Assembly: GCA_948567375.1 (NCBI GenBank) | Contig: OX419757.1 | Span: 50,282,001 to 50,346,000 of the forward strand | Source of the DNA: Lunularia cruciata | Lineage: Eukaryota; Streptophyta; Marchantiopsida; Lunulariales; Lunulariaceae | DNA: 64,000 bases | Direction of reading: 5' to 3' | Shown: in pieces, positions 37,883 through 52,600 of the stretch | How positions within the stretch are numbered: position 1 is the first letter of the stretch | How the letters are laid out: every line of letters begins with the position of its first letter | Program-made: the position numbers and the translations under genes | Notes under the pieces: model-generated | Told to the model about the DNA's origin: nothing | Seen by the model: only the letters and a program-made list of their open reading frames with translations | The model's database searches: none

Positions 37883-37938
37883 GACTTTCCGTCACTCCTA
37901 TCCTGTCAGCCCTTTGCGGAAAGGAGTGACGGAGAGTC
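37883..37938. repeat. 17-bp hairpin with 22-nt loop
   Basis: GACTTTCCGTCACTCCT (37883-37899) pairs with AGGAGTGACGGAGAGTC (37922-37938) with one mismatch. The arms have mixed composition, so chance pairing is less likely than for AT-rich palindromes. It lies about 60 bp before copy B of the dispersed repeat and may mark a small foldback element. Confidence 0.75.
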
Positions 37939-37996
37939 CATTCGCGTCTGTCGTTCTCCAGTCACCTTGACCCCTTCCAGATAACTCGGGTTCAAA

Positions 37997-38080
37997 CCAC
38001 GGTAAGATACATGTACAGTTTAGACGGTCCACATCTCGAACGGACCAGAAGGCTCATTGAAGAAAAGTTGTCCTGTCAGG
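37997..38080 (+). repeat. Dispersed repeat, copy B
   Basis: This matches 33076-33175 with a gap of about 14 bases. The same ordered strings are found (ACCACGGTA, ATGTACAGT, AGACGGTC, GACCAGAAGGCT, TGAAGAAAAGTTGTCC). Confidence 0.55.
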
Positions 38081-41000
38081 TATATGTGTATTCAAAGAGG
38101 TTACCTGTTCACATTGCCACAGCCAAAGTAAAAGGAAGGGCAGGGCCAAGACAGAGACGCCCTGACTCCATTTCCTCTCTCAACTCAAAAATTCTTTTTG
38201 ACTATTCAAGGGTGGTCAAAAAGAACCTTCAGCAAAGTTGACGAGAGAAAATTTGAAGCTAGCGAATCGGACCAGTATGAAGGAGTCTGCCAGTGAGGCA
38301 AACTTCAACTACTGTCTTAAGGAAACAGATCATATATGCATCTAACTCTCACCGCTGAAAGCACAAAATCTATTATGATTTATAGTTCAGACTTCCTTAA
38401 AAGCTTTACACATCTCCTCTACAGTAATGACAACGTTTGAAAGTAATAGGTTGTGCTGTTGAACATTATATTTACATTGTTGAATATTGAACATTTATAG
38501 ATATTCTATACATGATCAGAAGCCTTGGCTACAGGATTGAACTAATAAGGTAACTGCCTCCTATCCATAATCAGTATCTGTGTATCCAGTCTATTTTTCA
38601 TTGTCTCACTAGATAGAATATGTAAAGGCAGCGAATAACCTAAATGACTGTCATTACCTGATTGTAGACAATTGAATCTACACTATTCCTTATAATAGGT
38701 GCATTCCCTGGCTTACGTGTTCAGAATGGAGATGCTCAGGCAACTGTGAGCAGATGCTTTAAGCAACATTTCGTTAAACGCTTGTAACCTTGGAAATCAA
38801 GATTGCCATAAAGTCTCTTTGTCCCTTATTAAAAGACAAAGATATAGAAAATAGTATTCAATTTTGATCGCCCTTTATAACCAAAGACGACTAGCTGTCA
38901 AATGCGACCACGTTATTAAAACTTCATTTTATGTAAATATTATATTTTATGACTAATAATTCTGTCATGTATAATATTTCATTGAGGATTTCGTGGCAGC
39001 ACCTCACTACAAATACGTCAAGGGCGAAAGATTGATGATATCGTCTAAACGAGGGATCTCTATAAGTAAAACGTGGACGAGTAGATGATGAATACGAGGA
39101 ATGAAAGAATCTTTGGATAAGTATATACTTTCTGATCAAGTGTTCTAAACTTGTGGATTGGTCACTGGTATCCCCGTAACTTTACATAACTTTCATTAGG
39201 TCCTTCGATTGTTGTTCAGAAAACCATAATCCTAGATTCTTAAATTTGTAATATCTTCATGTTATATACTCGTTGGTTTTCAACCCACATATCTACAAAC
39301 ATCATCCCGAAGCCTTTCAGTGTAATAGTTTCATATCATATCGTTGGTTGTTCGAACCACACTCAAGAATATCATCACGTCTTAATACATTACCCGAGAT
39401 TACACGCTAATTTGCTGCTTATTAGATGAATGACCATGAAGGAAAAGAAGGTCCGAAATATCTGGGGTCGATGCAATACATGCCATAGGGCGTCTCAAAT
39501 ATTTCAGGAGTAAATTTGTTCACTTGGCAGGTGGGTTGATTTCAACATCTCGTCGAGGCAGAACGACGAATGCACGGTTAATTTTCTATTGAACTGGAAG
39601 AGGAAAAACTCTTATCGTCGTCAAATGTGGTCGAGTGGACATGATAGCCGTTGAGAGAGAACTACTGATGGAGAACATTCTGATCTGGCACCAGCGCCAC
39701 GTATACATTCTGCATGAGATTCCGCCACGTCAGCTTAAACTCATGCCCTGTCGGCCTTACCTCTGCCAACTATAACGAAACTGTTGAGTTTCTTGTCAAC
39801 TTGAGGTAGAACTGTATCGGTAAGTCGAAGTGCTAAATATGGACACTATATGTCTATCTCTAGAACCTGAGGTGATGTTCGGACATTCACCCGATAATCG
39901 TAGAGAATGTTCGAGTTTCACGCCTTGCAAGTATAGAAGATGTACACACTGCATTCACAGTGACTGCACGTCTTTTTGTATTGTCTGTTGTTATATATTG
40001 TTGCTAACCACATCATAATGAAGGCAGAAATGTCAGAATGTCAAGATCTGTAGATCTTAGGACATCCCCACTCCAGGCTCTACATGATCTATGATTCGCC
40101 CTGAAGGTTTTCAGAATGCCCTCTAATTCAAGGCCGCAAGTGAGCAATCTCTGCACCGCTTGTAGCCGCGGTTGGATTGGTTCAGTTTATCCAATGGCCA
40201 GCTTTGCAGGAAACTGTGTGGACCAAACCGTAGTTTTGCATCGAGAAATCAGGTGAGGCAAATAGACATAAGTCGACTTTTTGGGCCTTCATAGTGTTAG
40301 CACGACTTCATACTCTATTCAACGGTGGTAAATGAGACTAGATGGAACACAACTTCTAAGATTTAGTTGCTTATGAACACGTTATCTTCTATATCCTCAA
40401 TCAAAATGACAAGTATTCGATCATAGAGGAAGTACTCAATTTTAGTCTGATAGATGGTGGGACATAGAAGACCGTTTATTGGAACTCTTCAGGGTTATGC
40501 TACAACAGCATAGCTTGGTGGGACATACTCCAGGAGAGGCGTGGTTTCACGTATTACGTTGAACCGTTTTTTCACCAACTACATAGAACTTTCTACTTTG
40601 TTTTTGGTCTGTTGAAGGAAATAGTTGTGTGCGGGCTTGACAAGTTGATACATCCATTAGAGAGAACATCCATGATAAACGTTCTAGATACTTCCATCAC
40701 GAGATAATCACTTTAAGTTAGAGATCGTTTGATATGATCGCTCGTACCTTATGGGCCATACAGTACTCTAAAGGCAGCCTCTCAAATTGTTCTGGCTTAA
40801 GATTATATCACAACTCGGATAGCGTTGGTTGAAGGTTGAAGCTTAAACCTCAACCGAATTCTTTTAAAGTTTTCCATAACGTCAAGGTTTAGCGAAATCC
40901 GTGTAGTTCATTAGTCTTTTAGTCTGCTTTATCTGGCAATCGTCACTCCAATGTTAGAAGTTTTCAATGACGCAGACACTCTTCTAATTCATATTTCTTA

Positions 41001-41500
41001 TAGAAGATAGTCTTCCTCCTTCTAGCAATATCACAGTCTAGACTTAGTTAAAAGCTTCATGCTTAACCTATTCAAGCAAGTGTCCTGTCAATTATTACTG
41101 ATGACGATTCTGTGACAATATCAGAGTTCAGTTAAGATTTATAATGGTTAGACAATTCCAAAAGTATACTCGATGGAGATTTTTCGTTGTCGGCCCAACT
41201 CAATATTTATGTCATAAATCACTTACGTTGTTTATGCTCCAGAATCTGCTGTTTTAGAGATAAATGAATGGAAAATTCACAATACACATTAGATGGGGAT
41301 GTGAAAAATAGAGTCTCTTAGATCTAAGGATGAGGAGGAATGCAACGTGATCAGAGTATTGATAGAGGTTGATGATGTTTATATTATTAGATATTGAGAT
41401 GAATATCCTCACTCACTCAGTGGCACGAACAAAACTTTAAAGAGCATTTGACTAGTCAATGATATACTAGTCAATGATATAAAAATATGAAATATTTTGC
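38081..41500. other. Intergenic, no gene seen
   Basis: GC is moderate with short frames only. A 15-bp tandem duplication (ACTAGTCAATGATAT) sits at 41451-41480. I see nothing else to annotate. Confidence 0.4.
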
Positions 41501-44500
41501 TGGTGAAAAACTACCATGGTAAAAGGTTTTAAGAGGATAAGCACTTTTGGTACGACATAGTATGAAGAAACGTCCATGCAAAAAAGGGTATATTCATATC
41601 CCTTACGGGTCTGACAATGAATAGTCCGACTGAAAAAACTTCACCTTCAGACTATTAGACGAATGGGAATAAAGTCCAGTGTTTTTCAGGTCAAGTTTCA
41701 AATTTTGATGAGATCCAGTATGATAAGAAGAAACAACAAGGACTTGTGTCCGATGATAGAGAGTGAAAAGAAGTTCCAAGCTCATATAAATATATCAATA
41801 AAGTTTGGATTCTCGGAGTGTCCACATGGCATATGAACCTACAATTGTCATTGAAGTTCAAAAGGAGAAAATAACTAAAGGGGTTGCATTGGATGATAGG
41901 CGAAGAGGTCAAAAGAAGCGTGGAAAGAATGTGGTAGAGAACGGAGAAGAGGATGATCCATACGCTTAGAAACAATGAAACGAGAAAGGATAAAGAGGAA
42001 AGTGACTTGAGCTCTATAAGGAAGAACAAATCAAGAAAATATACTACCAAGGAGATGTCCAATGGTATAAGGTCATTCTTCATTTACTGATTTCATATGA
42101 GGTCTGAGGATTTATAAAGCTCCACTGAAATGGTCCCAATCATATTCTCAATAATGCAGTAATGAAATTAAACATGAACTCAATAGAAATGGATAAATTG
42201 ATATAAAAAAATATAGAATTGTAAAACCTATCTATAAAAGTAACCTTTGTCTGGTCCAACCTAGGCAATTTCATTTCTATCAATAAGCACAACCAAATAT
42301 AATTGCTCCAATACCCATCCACCTCCACCTCGGTGGCTCTTCGATTTCATCCTAGCTGAAGCAAGCACAACAACTTAGTTCTATTCCTTGGACAAAGATC
42401 CAGTACCCAGTCTTTTGCCATAGAGAACATATAGATTATTTAATATTTAATACCATAGCTTTCAATATACATTAATAGACTGAAAGCTCATGTGGATACT
42501 TCAGCTTTTTGCAATATTTTGATATCACATAATTGAGTGGAGGATCTACTACATTCCATTCTCATCTTGAACTACTGTAAACTTGTTGATAGATTATGCA
42601 CCTTTCTTTATAAAATAACTGATCATGGTGTACTTATAATGGTGTTTGATTCAAGATTTTAATTTATATTATCCTTATAGAGAAAAATTAGAAAATATTA
42701 AGAGAATGAATGTTGGAAGCTATAAAAGCTATAAGAGAAAATAACTAGAAATGAATCCAAAGAAAAAAGATTATAAAAATTACCAAATTATGTGGTCAAT
42801 CCATTACCAAATTCTTGTAACACCTCATTAGCAATGCTAAAATATTTTGATAAGTGGAATATCATAATATTTAAGTCAGTTATCTTAATGATTGTGTTGC
42901 AATTGGACATCACATCAAAAATATCCTTTTGTGAAAATCAAACAAAATTATCTTTAGATTGTTCATCATATCAATACATTTCCCTTTAAAAAAGACTTGG
43001 TGTCATTATGTATTATGCATAAAGACTCTCTTAAGACAAAAATAATCACTTATATGTCAATAGTTAGTCTGTTCCTCAAGGAGATATTAAGTTAAAATTA
43101 AATTTATTTCTACAATATTTAACTCATTTCGCATGAATCTTTCACTTTGTTTACACTTATACACTCATGAATTGAAGATCCAAACAAGGATGAGTTAGGG
43201 GTGCTAAATAAGCACCAACCATCATATCATGAAGTCATTCCTTAGGTCCAAAGCTTCTTAGTCCCACTCACAACTCAATAAACTAGAATTACAAGTCAAT
43301 TAAAGTAGGTTATAAGTCAATTCAAGGCCAGTCAATTGGATAAGAAGCACATTTTGACACAAATCAATAAGAACTTCTCTCAATGAATTAAAAAGAAATA
43401 CCAACTAGAATTCTAGCTTTATTATCTTGGTTTACCTAGTTAGGATATTCACACTCTTAAAGTGATCCCTCTCCATAAAGTGCATTTTATAGAGCTTTGA
43501 GATTTCTCCTATTTTATGAGCAAATCTACTCGTCCTTCTTTCTCTCTCTCTTATTCAATTGACTTTCACTCCTCTCTCTAACACTCAATTAACAAGTAGA
43601 GCCTTTAGATCTTGTCTAGCTTCACGTACACTCTCTCTTGGACACACATTTATCCTCTTTGTTGCCTAAAAGTACTCAAGAATAATATCAAATGAGTTTC
43701 TTCTTCTCTACCATCCTTAGCCTCTTGTTATCTAATAAGAATACAAAGGTGAGAATCAAAGGCTCATAATAAATCATTTTTTTTATCCACCTTATCTACT
43801 GCTTATATATTAAGGTGGATAAACATAAAAAAATCAAGTAATACATTGTAGATCCAAGTGACTAGAATTTGTTTTTAAATATTTTCCTCAGGATGATGAT
43901 CATACACGCTCTATGCTCCACTATGACATTTATCCTCAACTTAGAGTTTAAATTGGAATCAAAATAATGAAGGCAGAATCCTTCTTGAAGGTCAAAATTT
44001 TCCATGTTGAAATAAACAAGGTCATATTGTTCTTGAAGGTCTTCCAAATCAAAATAATCAGTTTAAATCCTTTGAAAAGGTCATATTCCTGCAGGTCAAA
44101 AATCATCAAGTTCAAACTCTTCTTGAAGTTTGAAGCTCAATCTTTAAGATTCTTGATGAAATCAAAGATAATCCACTACATTAAAAACAAAAAATATAGA
44201 AAAAAAAGTACTCTCAAGATATTTTATCATGTTGAGTGGAGCACTCTTTTGAATTTAACTCTTTTTTCATGTTGATCTAGGCATAAAAGAGAAAGTGTTA
44301 AGAAGAGTATAACATAGTATATAGTTAAGAGATCCGTCACACAACAAGGTTACATCAGGTGATAAAATTAAAAAAACCCAACTCAAAGTCAAACTAAAAT
44401 TCTAACTAAAAAGTCTACATCAAACAAAAGCTAGCTCAAGTCAACTTCAAGAATTAAAATCAAATAAAAGAATTAAGAATGTATACACCACATTGTGATT

Positions 44501-47500
44501 TTATTGATTATATCCTAATGTTTATTTGCAATTGCAAGCTCTCAAAGTATTGTAGTCATTGAGCTTCTAATAATTAATTTTGTAAGCTACAAAGTACTTA
44601 ATACAGTAATAATCATTTAAAACTATGCATCAAGGAGGATGTGTTCATTTTATACCACATCCATATTCTTCTTCTTCCATAAGATAGTATTTTCAAGCAT
44701 ATAAAATGAAAGCAAAAGGAAAAGAAATACTCCAATAAGGTCAATTTTAACATTAATGACCTCTACTTCTCAATATTCTTCTTGCCATTTGACTTCTTAT
44801 CTTCCTTAACTTGGATTTAAAAATCAATAGCTTCTTCTTGACATTATTTTCATTTAAGAATTTACAAAGTAAACGTATCCTTAAGAGAATTTCATTTCAA
44901 ATCATAAACATGGTTGACTAAACATTGACAATGATTTAAATTTTGAATTAAATAACTTATCAATAACTCTCAAAGGATATGTTATGTTTTGTAACTTCTT
45001 CTTTATGCAAGATATAGCTTAAAAATATACATATGTATCAAATCTATTTGCAACTGCTAGCAAGTAAAAATTCAAAATTTTAGTAAGTCAAGAATGTAAG
45101 GAAATGTGCCTTTGACACTCCTTGCACATCTTGTCTAGTATCAAATCCTTTGAAACCACATAGATATATATATCATCTATCATGTAATGTTACAATTGGA
45201 CTGTTCTCAAACAGGACTACTTCATTTTATCTTGCTTCCCTTGCTTAGAAACTTTGCTGTTCTTGTGACTTTTCCTACATGGTGAATACTTTTGTTGCAT
45301 TTCCTATGACTTTTGTGTGCAATCTAGATAATAGTATCATCAGTAATTACTATCTACTCTAGGACCTTTGCATGATAATCAAAATTTTGTGACTAGATAT
45401 TTCTTCTTTAACTTGTGTGTCTAAGTTGTAAGGTACTTAAATCTCTTGGTTGTACAATATTTAAACATGAAATACTAGTTGCATCTCATCCAAAATTAAG
45501 ACATATGCCTCCATATTTCTAAGAATAACATCTATAAATTACAAGCATAAAGCAAGTGAAGTGTTAAAAGTAGTCAACTTACTTGACTTTACTTCATTAT
45601 GTATTTCTCACTAAGTATATAGTTTATATATATTTTTTGATGTTTTTGGTGTCAAACTTTTCCTTTGATGCAAGCCTGTAATGTTCCAAGGATATGAGAA
45701 ACCCAAAGGGAAATACAAGAGAAACACAAGGCTTCATCCCTCAATACTCCGATGTCAAAAGGAGCACCTTGTCTTTATTATGTAGCAAAGAAGATCAACT
45801 CAAAAGAAGTTAGACCCTTGGATCAGATACATGGATTGGTGAAATTATGATCCTTGTCCTATTTGGTTGGTCAAACAAGTTTGACCAAAGGGAATCTTTG
45901 GAGAATCTTTATATAGGAAGCTCAAAATAGCATGGGCAAGGTACCATTGGAAAGCTCTCAATGAGACAAACAAGTAGGAGAAAATGCAATACTGTTTCCT
46001 TGGATGGGGGAGATCAATCATTTTTTGAGGCCTAATTCCTTTGTTTAGCACTCTAAAATAAGCTCTAAAATTTTCAGGGTGGTTTCAACCTCTGCCCTAA
46101 TAGTGGAAGTATTCTTTTTGGTGACACCTCTATCTGATCTACTTAGGCCAATCATATATACCATCCATCAACATATTATCAAACCAATTTCTACCTCTAG
46201 ATAATATGTCTAGCTAATGGTATTACAAAGCCCATATTGCGGACTAACCATCATAATGATATTGGAGCAAGTGCTTAACCTCATCATCTTGTTTGCAAGC
46301 ATGTGCAAAAAATGCTTCTTTAACTTGTAATTCTCAATCTAATGGCCAATTCTCCTTTGTAATTCAACCAAAGTGAAATATGTCCAAGTTTACAATCATA
46401 TTATTCAACTTCATGAAGTAATTCATCTTTATTACTACAAAACTCCTTCTCCTGCAAAATTCATCAAGGTTCTGCTCCTTCACCTTGTCTAGCTCCTTAA
46501 ATATCCATAGATAATATGTGGTCCTAGGAACATACACATAATAACCAACCCTGTACTAAAGTAGATTCCCAAAAAAGAATACTTTAAGGAACTCTTTCAA
46601 ATGGATATTTCTACAAGCCTTGTTATATGCTTACCCTTTTATATGGGGCTCAAATTCCTCCTCCCATGCCATCTTTAAGCATCCTAGATAGTTTTGGCTG
46701 AAATTTTTGCTTGACATCTCCTCCTTGGACTAGGAGCTGATGTATTTGGTACATATCTCTAGGACTTTGAGTGCATCATTCTCTAAACTCTTGATATGGA
46801 GCTTATCTAACTCCATTAAGTTGGGATAAAGAGATTGTTCCATGTATAACATCATGTGTATCTTTGGAGCCAAGACTAGCTTCACAACTTCTTCTCCAAG
46901 CAAAGGAGATCCAAATACAATTTTAAGATTAAATCAAAGAATATAATAACATAAAAATATTATAAATACTGGTAGAAATCTAAGAAAAGGGAAAAAAATG
47001 TTGCATGCAAAGTCTATTGAAAATTATATCTCTAGAATAATGATGCATTTAAATCAGGTATCAATTGAAAATTTTCATCTAGGTCAATGTGCTAATAAAA
47101 CAATATATTAATTTTCACTTATTGATTTAGTTAGTAATTCAAAATGTCATACACAAAGACAAAGGTGATAAAATTGATAATTCTTATTCCATCTCCCTAA
47201 TAGTAGTGTATAGTTTTTGATGTATTCATTTGCAAAGAGAGTATCATATCTTATTTATAAATAATTTCCTAAAGGTTTATTTAAACCATTATATATAGAA
47301 CATAGGAAATAATGACGGAGAATCTAAATCCTCATAAGAGAATGTACAGAAGATCTTCTGCTTCTGACTCATCTAATTGGTTGGATATTATCATCAAATA
47401 ATTCTTAAGCCAACCTATATACATAATCTACTAGTCAACCATGATATACCCTTGCTTGTCTCATCTACCTTCTCCTATCCGACATTGCCTCTATATTTGG

Positions 47501-48448
47501 CATTTTGAGTCACTAACTAAATCAAGGGAATAAAGGACTATCTAAATCACAATCTCATTTGAAACCTTTGCAACCACAATCATTATAAGTATTAAGGTTA
47601 TCACAAGAATATGCATCTCTTTGTTTAATTGGACATTGTTCCTTGTTGAACCCAACCATAGGAATTTTTTTGGTTGTAACCTTACTTAGATCATTTTCCA
47701 TCAACAAGAGCTACCAAATAGAACTATTATAATATTTATTGACCTCTTCAATTTTATCCTAGCTAGATCAAGCATAATAGAGTGGTTCCACTAATTTAAA
47801 TGATCAATTACAAAATCTTGTGTACTAGATAACATAGACTAAGTAATCAAGTAATACATCAAAACTTGAAGCTTTTGATACATATGTTCACATTGATCTA
47901 GATCATCATATTAATGCTATTGTCATAGATTGAATAATTAGCTAGAGAATTTTTAGTCTATCCTTGTCTTGAACTAAGGCAAAATAATTCATAGATTGAG
48001 CAACTTTATTATTCAATACCTGATCATCATTTACTTGAATTGCGTGTTGATCTAAAATCCATTGTAAGTGCATACATTGATCTTTGACCTTTGGACAAAA
48101 GAAAGTATGAATACACCAAGAAGAAAGAAAGGAAGGTTTAGAGCTTAATCAAGAAAAATTAATTCCAAGAGTTACAAGGTTGTAAAACTCACACAAATCA
48201 TATAGTACACTCTTGTGCATAATTCTTACAGCAATTTATCAATAATAATAAATTTATTCTTGATGCATGGAATATTATAAAAATCTAAGCAAGAATCTAA
48301 TAAGCTGAAACAATAAGTGTTTTGAAGCAAGCCATGGTATCAAAGATGTCATCATTTGAGAGAGACCTGGTGTCTTTGTGCTTTAAGTTGTATTCCTTAA
48401 CATGATATAGACCAAGAATGTTGCAATTTCCAAGGTGTAATGAGATTT

Positions 48449-48479
48449 CATCTCTCCACATGTCCAAGGTGGAGAGATG
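48449..48479. repeat. Perfect 11-bp hairpin
   Basis: CATCTCTCCAC (48449-48459) is inverted perfectly at 48469-48479 around a 9-nt loop. Confidence 0.75.
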
Positions 48480-49515
48480 AAGTACTTCATCTTGTAGCAA
48501 TCCTTCATATTTTCTACTTTGGAACTAACCATTGTGGTACCTACTTAAATAAGTACATTTACTCCTCAGAAATTCATCTAGTTGAATCACATTTACTTCC
48601 CTTTTCTTGCATGCCATGGCATTGTCATACTATATAACAAAATAGGCGGTTAATGAGATCTAATCAAGGTTATACTTAGGAAGGACCTCCTCTACCTCCT
48701 CAATAACCTTTTTGCTCTTTAGCTCCCAACATTGAGCCTTAGGTTTAGCATCCAATAAAATTATCTTTCTCTCTTTGTCCTCTTAGACTTACCAAGTAAA
48801 GTAGCAATTTTAATTCTTTCTAAGTTATAAATATATTACATGGATGAATTTTACTCATATAAGGATGATTTATGTAAATTACAAGTACTTTCACAAAACA
48901 TATATACTACTTTTGCACTTCTTGGTATAAGGATATGTTTTCATGATAAGTAGTACTTGACAAGTATGACAACCTATGATTGTAAGATCTTTTGTATCAG
49001 GCAATCCTTGCTTATATCAATGTCAAATCTTATGCTTTCATATTGGTAAGCATAAAACTTGTCCAATTATAGAATAATTATAGAATCACTTTACCTTATC
49101 TTACTTCCTTGGTTGAAAATCCTTGTTCTTTTGGCCATTCACTTTGTACTTCCCCTATTTGGATACATGTTTTGTGCTATACTTCTCACAACTCTCTAGT
49201 ATGGGAGGCAATCTAGAAGATATATTCATTAACGATCAATATCTTCTCCAAGATTGAGCTTGGTTTGATCTCCAATTTTTTGATCACAAGATACTACTTC
49301 AAATCCTACCACTTGCATCATCCCTTCTTAAAGGATCTAGTGAGACTTACCATACACTTTAAGTTTCACATATTATAGAATACCCTTATTAGTCCAGAAA
49401 TTACATAAATACCACTATGGCATACCACTTGGTACATACACACATTGTTAATGGTACAACTCACAGAAATCAACATTTTTATGTATGATTCACCTTGACT
49501 CCTTGATCATGAGCA

Positions 49516-49670
49516 CATGGAGACCACATATGAAATAGAGCCTTATGGACAGACTACAATATGATAGTAACTTTGCTTTTATAATAATGCAAGCATGTAG
49601 ACCACATAAAAATATAGCCTTGTGGAAGGAATGCAGTATGATAGCAACTCTGCACTCAAGCACTATGCAA
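49516..49670 (+). repeat. 78-bp tandem duplication, diverged
   Basis: Copy one (49516-49592) and copy two (49594-49670) share CATGNAGACCACATA, ATAGCCTT-like, TATGATAG and TAACTNTGC-like strings at matching offsets. Identity is roughly 70 percent by eye. Confidence 0.65.
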
Positions 49671-52600
49671 TCACCAACAACTATGAATGTAAAGTCCTCA
49701 AATTTGATGCACTTGATAATTTTTTGGTGTGGTTAGTTCAAAATCTTCTTGCCTTCTTAATACAGACTCATTTTGCATTAAAAGAAACAAATAAAAAACA
49801 CACTTGTCTTGGCACAAAGCCCCTTGAAAAATAGCATTCCCGGCCATGCATGGGTAGCATAATTGGCAATACACCATTATAGCAACCAAAAAAGATTGTG
49901 AAAGACCTTTGGGAAATATTCATTGTTTCTATCCCATACATGCAAGCTTAGAGAGGCCATGAGATTGCTAAGAGTCTACTAAAGGTGAAATTTTGAAGAA
50001 GGCTACCATTATTTGCCATAGTATTGCATTGAATTAGCGCATTCAAATCTTGGAAGCATCACTAAGCTCAAATGGATTGGTGCTTGTTTTCAAAGCATCT
50101 TTGGTGCCTACTATGCATAGTTACGAGGGTTTAAACATTGACACACTTTGATTGGAGTTGACTAAACTCAATCGAAAGAAAATGCATTGGAATTATGCTA
50201 GTAACAACTTGACTTAATGCACAAGGAGTGTTGTTTTTTATTGCACTTGTGGTGATTGATGGAATGAATGATGTAAGTTGGGAGTGGTTGCATAAGAAGC
50301 TCCAGCCAGCTCTACATTGGTATGACAGCAAGCTCTACATCACTATGATAACAAGCTCTACACAATTATGATAGCAATGGCAGTATACCTTTCTTGTTTA
50401 CCAACACAAGGGACTTGTTGAAGGCATTATAGCAAACTTTCTGCAATTCTGCAATTTTTGCAAATTTTTGCATCATGCTTACTGCATGCAACATCGTGCT
50501 GAAAATTTCCACACACAATTCAAAAACCTCAAATTAGTCAGCTACTTTGGAAAATAACAAGCGCATTAACAACTTTTGAGTTATACAAGTATATGAAAGA
50601 TATTGGAAACATAAAGGAAGTTGCAAAAAACATTGGTTGTCAAAAGCAAATTGAACCAAAACATCGGGTAAAGGCACATTTTCAAGGCAATTGATATGGC
50701 ATCCTTACCTTTTATATTGTAAAGTTTTTGAGCTCCTGGATACTTGAGGTACAAGTGCTTCTGACTCAATAGCTACTCAAAGTTGTTCAATATCAATAAT
50801 TACTTGGTATTCAACATGATACACTTCCCTACTTGTGCCATATGGACTGCCATCACTTTCCACAAATGCAGGGACACAAATCCAAGAATCACAACAACAT
50901 GCATGTCAATATCAATTTTTTGCAACTCATGAGACAATGTTTGAGTGTCCTTCACCTCATGGACATGTGTGGATCATCAATTTGGATCATGGAGTTGCAC
51001 ACATTGGCAGTCATATACAATACCATGTGTACATTTCTCTTAGCATCCTTGTGTACTGTCATCTCATACTTGCTGGTTAAGTGAAGACATTTCATAATTT
51101 TTGTGCATATGAAGCTACATATATATTATACATTCATCCAATTCTAAGCCTCAAGGATTGGTCACATTTTGCTACGGGGAAATGTCATTTTTGGTGATAC
51201 ATTAACCATCTAGACACCCAAGAAAGTGGTAAATATGCACTGAAGATATGGGACAACAGAAATTTTTGTACAAATGCAGCCAATGCGGAAAGGAGTACAT
51301 GAGAATATAAAATGAAAGGTCAAATATGCAGCACAATAGCACTACAGTGCAACAATGCAAGTTTTGAGTCAAGCTAACGTAAATGATATTTAGATAGCTC
51401 TGAAGCTCTCACTCACATTTGTGTGTTGAAGTATCAATGGTGCGCGTATGTATCAAGAGTGTATGCCAAAGGAGTATTTGTGTAAATTCTGTAATTTTTG
51501 AACTTATAGGTGTATTTTTGAATATATGCAACTTAGAGTGTATTTTGGTAAGTTTCCCAAGAAACTATAAATAAGATTTGCTCCATTTTTTCTACAATCT
51601 ATACCTCAAGTAGAAAATCTTGTAGGATTATGTATTATTAACTTTGACAAGTAACTTGTTTGCTAGAATCTTTCTTTAAATAGATAGTGCTCTTAGAGCA
51701 CTCCTTGAGAATATTTAGATGTAACATGATCCTTCAAATACATAAGAAGTCATTAATCAGGTTAATATGAAGAAATCACATAAAATGACATGTTCAAGAT
51801 AATATCAAAGATTTGAAATTTAATATGAAGGATAATTATTTTATTCATTGTCAAGGCTTGGATTTTGTTGAATTTGTCAAATTTATTCATGTAGGATGAA
51901 ATTCTCCTTGAATTAAAGAATGATTCTAAAATCTTCTTATCAATATTTTCCAATAGATCCAAGTTGGACAAATATTAAATACACTTTCTATAAGAGTAGG
52001 CTTACTTCATGTTGTCTTTATTATATAATTTTCACTTAGATTTCTCTCTTCTTGAGCAAAATATTTGCATTTTAGCCAAGTTTGCCAAAACCAAATTTTA
52101 GCCATTTCTTCCATTTTAGTAAGCATCAAATTTTTTGATGCCCATGAAGAATTCAAATGCGTTGATCAACAAATACTTACAAATTTAAGGAAGTAAGTGG
52201 AGATTTGAAGGCAAAGCTATATAAGTGAACTTTGTAAATTAAAGATTCTCTCCAATTTGGTAATTTGATTCTTGTTGTGGTTCCTCCAAGGGAGTTGATA
52301 CTCTCTTTGGTAGGATCTACCTCATAAGAGTGAGAACTTGAGAGTAAAGTGTGTCTTAGTGAATAGTAGAAAGGGAGGTTTATGCTATGAAGAAGCTATA
52401 TGTGTTGCTTATGAAGCATTTTCATAAGGAGAATTTGAAGGAGATGATAACCTCTCAATATTAATAAAAAAGCATATATTTATGAAGATCTCTTGATTTT
52501 TAAGTTAGTTGGATTTTATATATTTTTTAAGACAACCCTTCCACCTTGAATTTTAAGATAGATCTATGGGGCACCTAATACCCATAAGTGCATGTATGCT

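Noticed and set aside
41691-42083. Hydrophobic 130-codon minus-strand frame that could be a membrane protein
   Set aside because: The hydrophobicity follows from a purine-rich opposite strand (many T-rich codons). There is no family signature or gene context.
41640-42090. Possible Copia-type linker region between integrase and reverse transcriptase
   Set aside because: Stops are frequent in every frame and no conserved motif could be read.
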